DNA from: Elusimicrobiota bacterium | GTDB lineage: Bacteria; Elusimicrobiota; Elusimicrobia; UBA1565; UBA9628 | Length of the DNA: 64,000 nucleotides | Assembly: GCA_016212795.1 (NCBI GenBank) | Contig: JACRDT010000005.1 | Span: 186,001-250,000, forward strand | Direction of reading: 5' to 3' | In this document: in pieces, positions 42,020-51,655 of the stretch | How the letters are laid out: each line of letters begins with the position of its first letter | Position numbering within the stretch: the stretch's first letter is position 1 | Made by a program: the position numbers and the translations under genes | Notes under the pieces: model-generated | Databases searched by the model: none | What the model saw: only the letters and a program-made list of their open reading frames with translations | Told to the model about the DNA's origin: nothing

Positions 42020-42901
42020 CTAAGACTCGGGCTGGATGCGCAGGCGCACCCGCCCCTTCGGGTCGGGCGGGGAAAGCCAGGCGAAGGAACCCGTCCTGGG
42101 CCGCTGGTAGGAGGCGGTGCCGTCCTCGGCGGTCCCGGAGGCCTCGTAGCCCAAGCCGGCGAGCAGGGCCCGCAAAGCCTCGTGGAGGCGGGCGGCGCCC
42201 CCGGGCCCCTCGGCGGAGAAGGAGGCGTCCCAGTCGTAGTAGCGCGTCCAGGTCCCGCCCACGGCCAAAGACGCCGTCGGAGTCTCGGCGAGGGCCTCGT
42301 AGAGGGAGTCCTCCAGGCGCGCGTCGCGCAGCACCGGGATCTCACGCAGGAGCGCGGCCAGGGGCGGGACGGGGGCCGGTTTGCCGTCGGTCACCGTCCA
42401 ACGCAGCCGGAAGCCGCAGGCGGTCTTGCGCCCGCCGACCCAGCGGTGCGGGCCCTCGACGACCACCTCCTGAGTGACTCCTCCCGAGGTCCGGGCGTAG
42501 GCGGTCTTGCCGTCGCCTCTGGGTCCGGGCTTGAACCCGGCGGCCTCGAACCCGGAGCGCAGCCTCCCGGCCGTCGCGGAAGCTTCACCCGCGACGCCGA
42601 TCTCCCCGAACCACCAGACCCGGGAGGGCGCCCCGTCTTCCTGGGAGTAGGCCTCTCCCAGCGACATCCGCAGGACCTCGAAGGAGGCGAGCAAGGCCCT
42701 CAGGCGCGCCGGAGCGCGATGTCCAGGGGATTTCTTCTCCGCCGCCAGGAGCTTCTTGAAGCCCGCGTCGGTCCCGACCTCCGCGGCCTTGCCCAGACGC
42801 CGCAGCGGCCCATCGGGAATCTTGGTCATGTTTCGAGGCTCCTGCGCGCCGAGGGTTCCGGCCAGCGAGAGCAGCAGCGCTCCGGCCGCCCGCGGCCTCA
42901 A
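42020..42901 (-). CDS. Hypothetical exported protein
   Basis: A 293-residue protein. I start at TTG 42901, which overlaps the Sel1-gene stop as TTGA and gives a signal peptide (MRPRAAGALLLSLAGTLGAQ). The longer frame upstream has no signal. The mature part is mixed alpha/beta with several tryptophans (RVWWFGEIGV, TWTRYYDWDASF) and ends in RVRLRIQPES. No family is recognised. Confidence 0.6.
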   Translation of the reverse strand: MRPRAAGALLLSLAGTLGAQEPRNMTKIPDGPLRRLGKAAEVGTDAGFKKLLAAEKKSPGHRAPARLRALLASFEVLRMSLGEAYSQEDGAPSRVWWFGEIGVAGEASATAGRLRSGFEAAGFKPGPRGDGKTAYARTSGGVTQEVVVEGPHRWVGGRKTACGFRLRWTVTDGKPAPVPPLAALLREIPVLRDARLEDSLYEALAETPTASLAVGGTWTRYYDWDASFSAEGPGGAARLHEALRALLAGLGYEASGTAEDGTASYQRPRTGSFAWLSPPDPKGRVRLRIQPES

Positions 42902-44118
42902 CGCATCTCCGCGCGCCGCTTCTCGATGGTCTCCAGGGCCGAGCAGCCCTTGGCGTCGCCCAGGCCGCACGCCTTCTTGTAGAGTTCGGCGGCCTTGCCC
43001 TGGTCCCGTGTCAGACCGAGGCCCTCGTCGTAGCTGTCCCCCAGGTTCCTGCAGCCCGTGCCGTTGGAAAGGTCGCAGGACTTGCGGAAGAATCCGACGG
43101 CCCGGACTTCATCGCGCTCCAGGGAGTACGCGGCTCCGAGGTCGTTGCACTTCGCGCCGTCGCCAGCGTCACAGGCCTTCCGCATGTTCTCCGGCTTGAG
43201 CTTGGCGGCGTAGTCCTCCAGCAGCCCGTTGACCGCCTTGGCGGCCGTCATGATGCCCGACGCCTCGCAGCCCTCCTGTTGCCCCAGGTGGCAGGCCCGG
43301 CGGAAGAAGTCCCCGGCCCTGGCAGCGTCCTTGGCCACGCCCTCGCCGCCGCGGTACTTGGCCCCCAGGTTGTGGCAGGCGGCTCCGCTTCCCATGGCGC
43401 AGGACTCGGCGTAGAGCTCGAGGACCTTCCCGGGATCCCGCTCCACGCCTTGGCCCTCGGCGTACATGTCGGCCAGGAACCAGCAGGCGTCGGCATCCTT
43501 CATCCCGCAGGCCTTGCGGTAGAGCTTGACGGCCTTGGCCGGGTCCAGCGCCGCGCCCTGGCCCTCGGCGTGCATGACTCCCAGGGAGCGGCAGCCCTCC
43601 CCGAACCCCCCGTCGCAGGACTTCCGTTCCAGATCGGCCGTCTTGGCGAGGTCCCGGGCGACGCCCCAGCCTTCGGAGTACATGATCCCGAGATTACAGC
43701 AGCCCCTCGCGTCGCCCTTGTCGCAAGCGGCGCGGAATAGCTCCACGGCCCTGCCGTAGTCCTGCGCCACGCCGTGGCCCCGTTCGTACAGGTCGCCGAG
43801 CACGTTCTTGGCCAGGTTGTCCCCTTTGTCGGCGAACTCGCGGACCCCGGGCAGCGCCGCCTCGAAGAGCTCCGCGGCCTTCTTCTTGTCCTTCTCGACT
43901 CCCCGGCCCTCGACAAGGGCTTCGGCGAGAACCGCCTGGGCCACGGGATCCCCCTGATCGCTCAACTCCCTCAGCGAGGCGATGCCTTTCTCCAAGGGAA
44001 CGGCGGCCATGGCCTCCAGAAGCTCCTTCTTATGGGACAGGTAGCGTTGATAACGGTCCAGGTCCTTCGCGGACAAAGGGACCGCCAAGACGCAGACGTA
44101 CAGGATCGCGCAGTTCAT
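42898..44118 (-). CDS. Cysteine-rich Sel1-like repeat protein
   Basis: A 406-residue protein with a signal-like start (MNCAILYVCVLAVPLSA) and about nine Sel1 repeats. Each repeat carries paired cysteines, as in ACDKGDARGCCNLGIMYSEG and SCDLSNGTGCRNLGDSYDEG. The layout resembles Helicobacter Hcp proteins, in which disulfides hold helix pairs together. It is probably periplasmic and protein-binding. The ATG at 44118 has GGGAGG upstream. Confidence 0.8.
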   Translation of the reverse strand: MNCAILYVCVLAVPLSAKDLDRYQRYLSHKKELLEAMAAVPLEKGIASLRELSDQGDPVAQAVLAEALVEGRGVEKDKKKAAELFEAALPGVREFADKGDNLAKNVLGDLYERGHGVAQDYGRAVELFRAACDKGDARGCCNLGIMYSEGWGVARDLAKTADLERKSCDGGFGEGCRSLGVMHAEGQGAALDPAKAVKLYRKACGMKDADACWFLADMYAEGQGVERDPGKVLELYAESCAMGSGAACHNLGAKYRGGEGVAKDAARAGDFFRRACHLGQQEGCEASGIMTAAKAVNGLLEDYAAKLKPENMRKACDAGDGAKCNDLGAAYSLERDEVRAVGFFRKSCDLSNGTGCRNLGDSYDEGLGLTRDQGKAAELYKKACGLGDAKGCSALETIEKRRAEMR

Positions 44119-44181
44119 TTCCCGCCTCCCTTCGCCCCCGCCGTGTCCTGATGGGCAGGCACCATGTTCCACACCCCGAGG

Positions 44182-45237
44182 CTACGGGGCCGGGGCGTCT
44201 TCCCAGGAAGCCTTGGTCAGGACGAATCGACGGGAGGCCTTCCGCAAGTCCGTGCCCGCGGGGACAGGGACGCCGCTCCGCTGGAGTCCTCCGGCCGGGG
44301 GAGACTCGAACACCGGAAGGTCCTCGCGCTCGACGAGCCTGCCCTTCACGCGCAAGCGTCTCCCGTCCCTTCCTCCCTTATAATAGCCGGAAGGCCACGA
44401 CTCGAGGCCGTCGATCCACACCACGCCGTCTCCGGTCAGGAGGACGGCTCCGAGCTTCTGATCCGCAGCGGTCCCTTCCAGGGTCACATCCTGGTCCAGC
44501 ATGGCGGCCAAGCCGCGCCGGGCATCATCGATCACTTGGGGGTCTCCTCCGCTTTTGTAGTAGCGGTCCACGAGAGGCTCCAGCTCCTTGTGCACCCGCG
44601 CGAGGGTCTTCGAGTGGTTCTTGCGCCACCAGGCCCGCCAATCTCGGACCACGAGCATCTCGCCCCTCGGCTTGAAGACCCGCTCGTGCGGCGACCGGTA
44701 CCTCGGGATGAGCATGCGGCCTAGCAGGTCCGCGCAGACCTCGCCCACCGTGACATCCGCGAGGACGGGCTTCGGGAGCGGACCCCGCTCTGGAAGGCCC
44801 ATATAGTTCTGGACGTCGCGGCCTTTCTCGTAAACACGGGCGTCGTCCAAGTGCGCGATGAGCACCGGGAAAGCCGCCCAGCCCGCCTCGCGGATCCTCC
44901 TCTGGAGCGAGTCTTTTTCCTTCAAGGTCCCGCCGGCGAGGCGTAGCACCAGCCGCTCGACCTCCTCGCGCTCGCGCAGCGGTTTCCAGGAAGGGGCGTC
45001 CTCCCGGCCCGAAAGACGGACCCAGGCCCCTTCGCGGGGCGCACCCCCGCGCACGTCGGCGACGATCCGTCCGCCCCCGTCGGCATCGACGGTGACGGAT
45101 TTCCCGACGATGCTCGCGACGCGTCCGGTCACCGACCAGGGTTGCTCCACCAGGTCCGCCTCCCCCGCGGCGGCCTTCGCCGCCGCGGCCAGCATCGATA
45201 CGAGTATAGCCGTCGAGACGCTCCCGGAGAACCGCAT
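44182..45237 (-). CDS. Exported hypothetical protein
   Basis: A 351-residue protein with a signal peptide (MRFSGSVSTAILVSMLAAAAKAAAG). An OB-like strand region follows (VTGRVASIVGKSVTVDADGGG), then helices with WRAWWRKNHSKTLARVHKEL and an end rich in strands. I do not recognise the family. The ATG lies 7 nt after an extended -10 box, so its mRNA is predicted leaderless. It precedes the Sel1 gene by about 60 nt on the same strand. Confidence 0.6.
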   Translation of the reverse strand: MRFSGSVSTAILVSMLAAAAKAAAGEADLVEQPWSVTGRVASIVGKSVTVDADGGGRIVADVRGGAPREGAWVRLSGREDAPSWKPLREREEVERLVLRLAGGTLKEKDSLQRRIREAGWAAFPVLIAHLDDARVYEKGRDVQNYMGLPERGPLPKPVLADVTVGEVCADLLGRMLIPRYRSPHERVFKPRGEMLVVRDWRAWWRKNHSKTLARVHKELEPLVDRYYKSGGDPQVIDDARRGLAAMLDQDVTLEGTAADQKLGAVLLTGDGVVWIDGLESWPSGYYKGGRDGRRLRVKGRLVEREDLPVFESPPAGGLQRSGVPVPAGTDLRKASRRFVLTKASWEDAPAP

Positions 45238-45542
45238 CGGATGTAAGATACCATATCTGTCTCTATCTGGCCGGGACCAAACGCCGGGGCCGCCGCCCTG
45301 GTCCCGCTCTCCGTCGCCGCCTACTACCTTGCGGTGTTCTTCAGCGGGCCGCGCTGACTGCGCAGGAGATTTCAGCACGATTCCCGCCTTCGCGCACGTC
45401 TTGCCGGCGTGAGAAAGCCGCCATCGGCCGCTTGACCGCATGCCTGGGCGAGGACGATGCTCCAGGACCGCAGGCTCGCCGGATCGGGTCGAGGATGCGC
45501 GGGACCGGGCCAGGCCCGTCTCCGGCACGGCGGGGGGACGGC
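45238..45542. other. Intergenic region with promoter and a possible membrane-protein 3' remnant
   Basis: TGG-TATCTT (45245-45253, minus strand) is the extended -10 of the exported hypothetical gene. On the plus strand 45265-45357 reads a membrane-helix-like tail (AAALVPLSVAAYYLAVFFSG) ending in TGA without a start, possibly another orphan gene end. The remaining 185 nt up to the MFS gene show nothing I can support. Confidence 0.4.
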
Positions 45543-46784
45543 TCAAGCCCCGGCCGGCAGCTCCGGGACGTCCTCCTCGATGAAGCCCTCGGCCTGGCCC
45601 TGCTCGGAGGGGCTGAGCTCCTTGGCCAGCCGAAAGAAGGCCACCGAGGCCCCGAGAGCCACCGCGGCCACGGCCAGCCAGTGCCCGGGCGCCCACCGGG
45701 AGCTGACGTACTCGAGCCCGAGGCCCCCCGTCAGCGGCCCCAGCGCCGACCCCGCCTGGTGGGAGATCCCCAATAACCCCAGGTAGCGCCCCCTCGCGCG
45801 CGCCGGCGCCATGTTGGCGCCCATGGTGTGCACGCCGGGAGGCACCAGCACCTCCCCGAAGGTGATGACGGCCATGGCCGCGACCAGGCCAGCGAGCCCG
45901 TGGCTGAAGCCCACGGCCGCGTAGCCCGCCGCGTACATGACGCACCCCAGCGCCACGGCCGAGGTCAACCGCATGCCGGCGAGCACCTTCGTGGCCGGGA
46001 CCTGCATGAGGACCACGAGCAGCCCGTTGAGCGAGAAGAGGAGCCCCACGGCGGACGCGTCGAGCTTGAGGAACTGCGAGGAGAACACCGACAGCGTCAC
46101 CACCAGCTGGGCCATGGCCACCGAGATGACCAGGTTCAGCACGCACAGCCTCAGGAACAGCGGGTCGGCCGTCGCCCTGAGCACGCCCAGGGACTGGAAC
46201 CGCTCGGACCGCGCGGCGCCCGCCTGGTCCTTGAGCACCAGGGTCACCAGCGCGGCGCAGAGCACGCACACCACGGCGCTCGCGGCGAAGGCGAAGGCGT
46301 AGGAACGCGCCACCAGCAGGCCCCCGGCGGCGGGCCCGGCGGCGAACCCCGCGTTGGTGGCCACGCGCAGCAGGCCGTAGGCCCGCTGGCGCTCCTGGGG
46401 GCCGGCGTGGTCGGCGACCCAGCTCCTGGCCGCGGGGTCGAAGAAGTGGGCGAGGAAGCTCGATGTCAGGTGGACGGCCATGAGCGCCGGGAAAGGCCAG
46501 CGCCACTTGATGGCGGCCGCCAGCACGAGGATGGTCGCCGCCCTGCTCCACAGCGACAGGACCATGACCCTGCGCCTGCCCAGGACGTCCGAGAGCTCGC
46601 CGCCGAGCCCGTGGCTGAAGGCGGTCACCAGCACGGAAAGGGAAAGCCAGGCACCCACCGCGCTCATGGCCAGCCCCCGCTCGCGGCACAGGTAGATCGA
46701 CAGGAACGGGAACGCCAGCGACACGCCCGCCGACAGCAGGGCCTGGCAGACGCAGAGCGTCCAGATCTCGGCGGCCAGCGGCAC
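45543..46784 (-). CDS. Major facilitator superfamily transporter
   Basis: A 413-residue protein with about 12 hydrophobic helices. The MFS A-motif is visible in GGELSDVLGRRRVMVLS between helices 2 and 3, and a related element occurs in the second half. It resembles multidrug or sugar-type exporters. I start at GTG 46784. A CTG at 46820 overlapping the pelG stop (CTGA) would add 12 residues with positive charge and is a real alternative. It is the last gene of the Pel operon, so it might move a precursor or be a passenger. Its 3' end is duplicated at 40984. Confidence 0.82.
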   Translation of the reverse strand: MPLAAEIWTLCVCQALLSAGVSLAFPFLSIYLCRERGLAMSAVGAWLSLSVLVTAFSHGLGGELSDVLGRRRVMVLSLWSRAATILVLAAAIKWRWPFPALMAVHLTSSFLAHFFDPAARSWVADHAGPQERQRAYGLLRVATNAGFAAGPAAGGLLVARSYAFAFAASAVVCVLCAALVTLVLKDQAGAARSERFQSLGVLRATADPLFLRLCVLNLVISVAMAQLVVTLSVFSSQFLKLDASAVGLLFSLNGLLVVLMQVPATKVLAGMRLTSAVALGCVMYAAGYAAVGFSHGLAGLVAAMAVITFGEVLVPPGVHTMGANMAPARARGRYLGLLGISHQAGSALGPLTGGLGLEYVSSRWAPGHWLAVAAVALGASVAFFRLAKELSPSEQGQAEGFIEEDVPELPAGA

Positions 46785-46816
46785 CGCCCGCGCCGCCTTG
46801 GCGGAAGGGGCGGGGC

Positions 46817-48226
46817 TCAGAGCTCGGCCTCCTGCTCGTCGAGCACGGCGACCGGCTCCGGGAAGCCCTGCCGGGAGAACGTCCAGTAGTGCAGCAGGCG
46901 CAGGCGCTCGTTGAGGAAGTAGATCCCCACCCCCGTGGCCAGCATGCACGCCACCCCGTAGCCGTACCCGAAGGAGAACAGTCCCATGTCGAGCGTGGCG
47001 TGGGTGAGGACCGCGTTGGCCAGGCAGAAGGTGCCGGCCACCAGCAGGGCCTCCTGCTGGTGGTCGAAGTAGAGGATGATGTTGATCAGGATCAGGCACG
47101 CGGCCTGCATGTACGACGAGTAGACCCCGACCCTCAGCACGCTCATCTGCAGCGGCTGCAGCCCCGTCCATCGCGTGATCCACGGGATGACGAGCACGAC
47201 GAAGACGCTGATGATGCCCTGGAAAACGACGAGACGGCCGAGGCTGTAGTTGAGCGACCGCACGATGTCCTGGCGCCTGCGCTCGAGCACCGCCATGCTC
47301 TTCTGGTCCTGGATCCCCTTGTAGTAGTCGTGGTACTTGAAGAAGAAGTCGGTCTCGACCTGGAGGAAGAAGTAGACCATGGAGGGCAGGATGCTCAGGT
47401 ACGAGAAGAACATGGGGCTGTCGTAGACCCAGCAGTAGCGCAGGCGGGGGTCGAGCCACTCCCCCTGGGGCGATGCCCAGAAGAGGAACTTGTCGGCCCA
47501 GATCCCGAGGTTGAAGAAGAACCCGGTGGCGGCCAGGCGGGGGTGGAGCCTGAAATACCTCACCCACGAATGGTCCTGGGCCTCCCAGTAGCCGAACTCC
47601 CTGAGCATCGACAGCGAGAGGCCCAGGAACACCACCCCCTGCCCCAGGACGAAGCCCCCGAAATAGCCTGGCAGCCCCTGCAGCCGGCCCCACAGGAAAG
47701 ACGCGACCATGCTCGCCCCCGTGCCCCAGAGGAAGGCCCGGGTGATCGCCTTGAAATTATGGGCGCAGGAGAGGAAGATCATGGCCAGCCAGATGCCGAC
47801 CGCGAAGGCGTAGAGGAGGAAGGCGTTCAGCCGCATCCCCCAGCCCACGCCGAGCCCGGCAAAATACCAGAAGACCCACGGCCCCCAGAACAGCATGTTG
47901 AGGGTGAACACGGAGAAGAAGGTCGCCGAGAAGCTCGTGACGTGCCCGCGGTAGTACTCGTCGGCGACGTAGCGGGTCACGACGAGGTAGGACACGCCGA
48001 CCGTGACCAGGGAGAAGGCGTAGCAGTAGGTGATGAGGCTCTGCAGGTAGGCCATGCCGCGGTCCGTGAGGTTGCCCACCGAGATGTACTGGACGAACAG
48101 CACCAGGAAGACCGTCATCAGGAACGGGCCCGCCGTGATGACGGTCGAGAACCCGTAGGCCTTGAGCGTGCTCGAGTAATCGTCGCCCGAGAGCAGCTTC
48201 TGGAGCTTGAACCCTATGCCTGCCAT
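46817..48226 (-). CDS. pelG: PelG, polysaccharide-transporting inner-membrane protein
   Basis: A 469-residue polytopic protein beginning MAGIGFKLQKLL, the characteristic PelG N-terminus. It has about 12 membrane helices, as expected for the MOP/Wzx-like fold (ITAGPFLMTVFLVLF, SYLVVTRYVADEYY, FLLYAFAVGIWLAMIFL). It forms the inner-membrane synthase/transport complex with PelD, PelE and PelF and moves the galactosaminoglycan across the inner membrane. It follows pelF by one base. Confidence 0.92.
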   Translation of the reverse strand: MAGIGFKLQKLLSGDDYSSTLKAYGFSTVITAGPFLMTVFLVLFVQYISVGNLTDRGMAYLQSLITYCYAFSLVTVGVSYLVVTRYVADEYYRGHVTSFSATFFSVFTLNMLFWGPWVFWYFAGLGVGWGMRLNAFLLYAFAVGIWLAMIFLSCAHNFKAITRAFLWGTGASMVASFLWGRLQGLPGYFGGFVLGQGVVFLGLSLSMLREFGYWEAQDHSWVRYFRLHPRLAATGFFFNLGIWADKFLFWASPQGEWLDPRLRYCWVYDSPMFFSYLSILPSMVYFFLQVETDFFFKYHDYYKGIQDQKSMAVLERRRQDIVRSLNYSLGRLVVFQGIISVFVVLVIPWITRWTGLQPLQMSVLRVGVYSSYMQAACLILINIILYFDHQQEALLVAGTFCLANAVLTHATLDMGLFSFGYGYGVACMLATGVGIYFLNERLRLLHYWTFSRQGFPEPVAVLDEQEAEL

Positions 48227-48227
48227 A

Positions 48228-49700
48228 TCATCGCATCATCTGCTCGTAGAGGTTGAGGTACTGGCTGATGAGGTCGTTCTGGTTGTAGAAGTGCATGGTG
48301 CGCCCGCGGCCCGCCTCCGACATCGCGCTCCAGAGATCCTGGTCCTTCAAGAGCTTGACGATGGCCGCGGCCGTCTCCTCGGGCCTGGCCACCGCCGTCA
48401 CCAGGCCGCTCGGGCCCATGCTCCGGTCCTCGGGCAGGCGGCCCTCGAGCATCTCCCGGCAGGCGCCGACGTCGGTCGCCACCACCGGGATGCCAACGGC
48501 GTTGGCCTCGAGGATGACGTAGGGCTGGGCCTCGGAGAAGCTGGTCAGCACCACCAGGTCCACCTGGGGGTAGTACTCCCTCATGTCCACCCTGCCGGCG
48601 AACTTCACCGTCTTCTCCACGCCCAGGGTCCGGGCGAGCTCGCGGCACTCCTGGGCGTAATCAGGCTCCTCGTCGTCGGGCCCGAGCACCAGGAACTCGA
48701 CGTCCGGCAGGGCGTCTCTCACGATGCGCGCCGCGTGGACGAAGGTCTTGACGTCCTTGATGGAGACCACCCGGCCGATGTAGGCGACCTTCTTGGGCCC
48801 GGCGTCCGGGGTCTTGAGCGGGATGTCCCGGTAGTGGTCCAGGTCGATGCCGTTGGGGATGATCGAGATCCTGTCGGCGGGCGCGCCGGACAGGATCTCC
48901 CTGGTCTTGTTGCCCTCGTAGAGGGTGATGATGCGGTCGGCGTGCTGGTAGGTCAGCTTGCCGATGAGCTCGAAGAAGCCAAGCCACAGGCGCTTGAAGA
49001 AGGTGAGCTCCCGCTGGATGCGGAAGCGCTCGCGCTGGGGGGAGTAGATCCAGGTCGCCTGGGAGATCTCGAGGAGCCTCTCGTAGGTGTAGACCCCGTG
49101 CTCGGTCAGGAGCATGGCCCGGTCCTCGGTGAGCTTGGCGATGCTGGCCATGATGCCGGCGTAGCCGGTCGACACCGTGTGGTAGAGGCGGGCCTTGGGG
49201 ATGGGGCACTGCAGGGTCTTCTGGAGCGGGAGGTACATGGACCTCCAGGTCCAGAAGAAATCCAGGAAGGACACCTCCTCGCCGTAACGCTCGTAGAAAC
49301 GCTCGAGCTGGGCCCAGGTCTCCCGCGAACGGAAGACGTCCCAGAAGGTCAGCGCCCGGCGCGGGTCGCGGAAGTACGGCAGCATCTCGTCGAACGCCTC
49401 CCAGCGCCCCTCGAAGAGGGCCGCGTGGAGCTCGCCCAACCTCGCCACGGACCGCCGGCGGCGCCAGGGCCATGACCTGGACTCGTCCTTGCGGTAGTCG
49501 TGGAGGTAGAGGTCCTGGATGTCGACGACGTTGGGCGGGATCCTGTACTTGTACTCCCTGCGGGGGTTGGGGAACGGCGAGACGTAGAGGATGGAGAACC
49601 TCAGGTCGGGCATGGCGTTGATGAGCTGGTGGATCCAGGTCGAGACGCCGCCCGAGACGAACGGGTAGGTCCCCTCGAGGATGAGGCAGACCTCCGTCAT
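48228..49700 (-). CDS. pelF: PelF, cytosolic GT4 glycosyltransferase
   Basis: A 490-residue GT-B glycosyltransferase. The PelF-type N-terminus is clear (VCLILEGTYPFVSGGVSTWIHQLI), as are HTVSTGYAGIMA, TEHGVYTYER, the nucleotide-sugar region NGIDLDHY followed by VAYIGRVVSIKDVKT, and the EX7E motif in SEAQPYVILEANAVGIPVV. PelF polymerises Pel from UDP-N-acetylgalactosamine-type donors. The start ATG overlaps the HEAT-protein stop (ATGA), so it is coupled to a gene that is not a standard Pel member. Confidence 0.95.
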   Translation of the reverse strand: MTEVCLILEGTYPFVSGGVSTWIHQLINAMPDLRFSILYVSPFPNPRREYKYRIPPNVVDIQDLYLHDYRKDESRSWPWRRRRSVARLGELHAALFEGRWEAFDEMLPYFRDPRRALTFWDVFRSRETWAQLERFYERYGEEVSFLDFFWTWRSMYLPLQKTLQCPIPKARLYHTVSTGYAGIMASIAKLTEDRAMLLTEHGVYTYERLLEISQATWIYSPQRERFRIQRELTFFKRLWLGFFELIGKLTYQHADRIITLYEGNKTREILSGAPADRISIIPNGIDLDHYRDIPLKTPDAGPKKVAYIGRVVSIKDVKTFVHAARIVRDALPDVEFLVLGPDDEEPDYAQECRELARTLGVEKTVKFAGRVDMREYYPQVDLVVLTSFSEAQPYVILEANAVGIPVVATDVGACREMLEGRLPEDRSMGPSGLVTAVARPEETAAAIVKLLKDQDLWSAMSEAGRGRTMHFYNQNDLISQYLNLYEQMMR

Positions 49701-51655
49701 GCCGGGGCTCCCGCGACGACCCGCCGCAGAGCGTCGGCCCCGACGCGGCGGCAGGAGGCGTCGTCCTCCCCCACCAACGAGACCGTGAGGGCCTCCGCGG
49801 CGTCGACGGTCGCGTCCGACTCGAGCAGCCTGTAGTAGAGCCTGCGGTGCTCGGCGGGACCGGAGGCCAGCTCCGCATGGAGGAACGCGACCGGCAAGGC
49901 CGGGAACCGGCGCTTCGGATTGCCCCGGAAGGACAGCACGATCTCGAGGAAGCGCCGCCGCATCTGGTCCGAACCGAGCATGGTCCAGATGGTCTGGAGC
50001 AGGATGCCCCTGCTCTCCATGAGATGGGCGCAGACGGCGAAGAACGCCTCGGGGTTCTCGTCCAGGAGCCCCAGCGGAGGCTCCATGAGCAGCTCCAACA
50101 GGGGGAGCGAGACCTCCGGGGACCACGCCTGGCTGGTCAGGACCCGGACCATGTGGCCCATCAGACGAGGGTGCTCAGGGTGCTCCGCCAGCGCCCGGAC
50201 CAGCGGCGTGGGGTCGCGGCCCAGGCCCCTGAGGAACTGGCGGTAGACCGCCCGCACCACGTCGGGGGACGCCTCGCGGCACAGCAGGTCCAGGAGGCCG
50301 CGGACCTTTCCCTCGAGGGGATACCACGCGAGGGTCTGCAGGGCCAGGTAGCGCATGTTGAGGACGTCATGGTGCAGCGTCTCCAGGAGCCAGGGCAGCA
50401 GGGCTGGCTTCATCGCCTCGTCCGGAGACCGCTTGGCCCAATGGGCCAGGAGCGCCTGCCTGGCCATGGCGGAGGTCAGCGGGTCCTGGAGCATGGCGAG
50501 GATGCGGGGGCCCGAGCCCGCGCCCATGATGCGGGCCAGGGCGCCGGCGGCCGCGTAGGCGACGAGGTTGTTGCGCCGCATCGCCGAGATGAGCATGCCC
50601 TGGGCGTCGGCGCCGCCCAGCTCGCGGAGCATCTCGGTCAGGTCCACGGCGGCCTCGTCGTCGGCCTCCTTCCAGAGGTCGAACAGGATCTTGCGCACGG
50701 CCGGGTCGCCGCCCAGGAACTGGGCCAGCAGCACGGCGGCCCAGCGCCGGTAGTCGGGTCTCGCGGCGTCCAGGAGCCTCACGAGCCCCCCCTTCTGGAT
50801 GCGGGGCGGGAGGTTCTTGAGCACGACCTCGGCGGCCAGCTTCAGCGAGGCCGGGTCGTCGCCGCACAGGATGCTGACCAGGGGCGCCACCACGTCCGTG
50901 GACGGGAACGCCGCCAGCGCCCGGATGGCCCGCTCCCTGGAAGCCTCGTCCTCCTCCCGCCGCAGCGCGGACTCGATGAGGATCCCGGTGAAGGCCGGCG
51001 CCGAGCGCCGCTGGAGCGCCTCGAGGGCGACCCGCCGGATGCGCAGGGACTCGTCCTTGGCCTTGTCCAGGAAGAAGGACGCCGGCAGGGCCGGATCGTG
51101 CATCTGCAGCGACGCGAGCGTCTGCAGGGCCAGATACCTGATGGGCTCGTCCTTGGACGACGCGAAGGGAAGGAGCGCCGTCAGCGAGCGCCTGTCCGGC
51201 AGGAAGCGCAGCGCGATGATCATCTCGGAGAGCACGGGGTCCTCGCGCTCCGGCAGCTCCCTCAGGATGAGGGGGAGCGCGTCCGGGAAGCCCGCCCTCG
51301 AGAGGGTGCGCACCGCGAACCGGCAGGCCGTGACGTTGTGGGACAGGATGAGCGGCTTGAGGAGCCTGGGCTTGCCCGGGTAATGGTTCTTCCTGTAGGC
51401 GGCCATGGCCGCGCGCGAGACCGCGAGGTTCCCCTTCTCGATCAACATGATGATGGGCACGATGGCCTTCTTCTCAGGGATGTCCTCGAGGTACTGGAGC
51501 AGGATGAGCGGGACCAGGGGGTCCGCGCTGAGGTACATGCTCTTGAGCATGATGCGGTCGCGAGGGTCGCCGGAGGAGTACAGGCGCAGGAACGCCCCGT
51601 AGCGGTGGAACTCGTCGAGGAACCGGAACTCGGCCAGGCTCAGCGCCTCAGGCAT
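49697..51655 (-). CDS. HEAT-repeat protein within the Pel operon
   Basis: A 652-residue all-helical repeat protein without signal peptide. HEAT-type pairs run through its length (AVSRAAMAAYRKNHYPGKPRLLKPLIL, PIRYLALQTLASLQMHDPAL, NMRYLALQTLAWYPLEGKV). HEAT arrays are scaffolds for protein contacts. It lies between pelE and pelF with an 8-nt overlap upstream and ATGA overlap downstream, so it is almost certainly made with the synthase complex. Standard pelABCDEFG operons have no such gene; a role as cytosolic scaffold for PelF or PelE is inference. Confidence 0.8.
   Translation of the reverse strand: MPEALSLAEFRFLDEFHRYGAFLRLYSSGDPRDRIMLKSMYLSADPLVPLILLQYLEDIPEKKAIVPIIMLIEKGNLAVSRAAMAAYRKNHYPGKPRLLKPLILSHNVTACRFAVRTLSRAGFPDALPLILRELPEREDPVLSEMIIALRFLPDRRSLTALLPFASSKDEPIRYLALQTLASLQMHDPALPASFFLDKAKDESLRIRRVALEALQRRSAPAFTGILIESALRREEDEASRERAIRALAAFPSTDVVAPLVSILCGDDPASLKLAAEVVLKNLPPRIQKGGLVRLLDAARPDYRRWAAVLLAQFLGGDPAVRKILFDLWKEADDEAAVDLTEMLRELGGADAQGMLISAMRRNNLVAYAAAGALARIMGAGSGPRILAMLQDPLTSAMARQALLAHWAKRSPDEAMKPALLPWLLETLHHDVLNMRYLALQTLAWYPLEGKVRGLLDLLCREASPDVVRAVYRQFLRGLGRDPTPLVRALAEHPEHPRLMGHMVRVLTSQAWSPEVSLPLLELLMEPPLGLLDENPEAFFAVCAHLMESRGILLQTIWTMLGSDQMRRRFLEIVLSFRGNPKRRFPALPVAFLHAELASGPAEHRRLYYRLLESDATVDAAEALTVSLVGEDDASCRRVGADALRRVVAGAPA

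Noticed and set aside
45543..47693. One 716-residue protein joining the MFS gene to upstream sequence
   Set aside because: The upstream part is a shadow of pelG; the MFS homology begins near 46784-46820.
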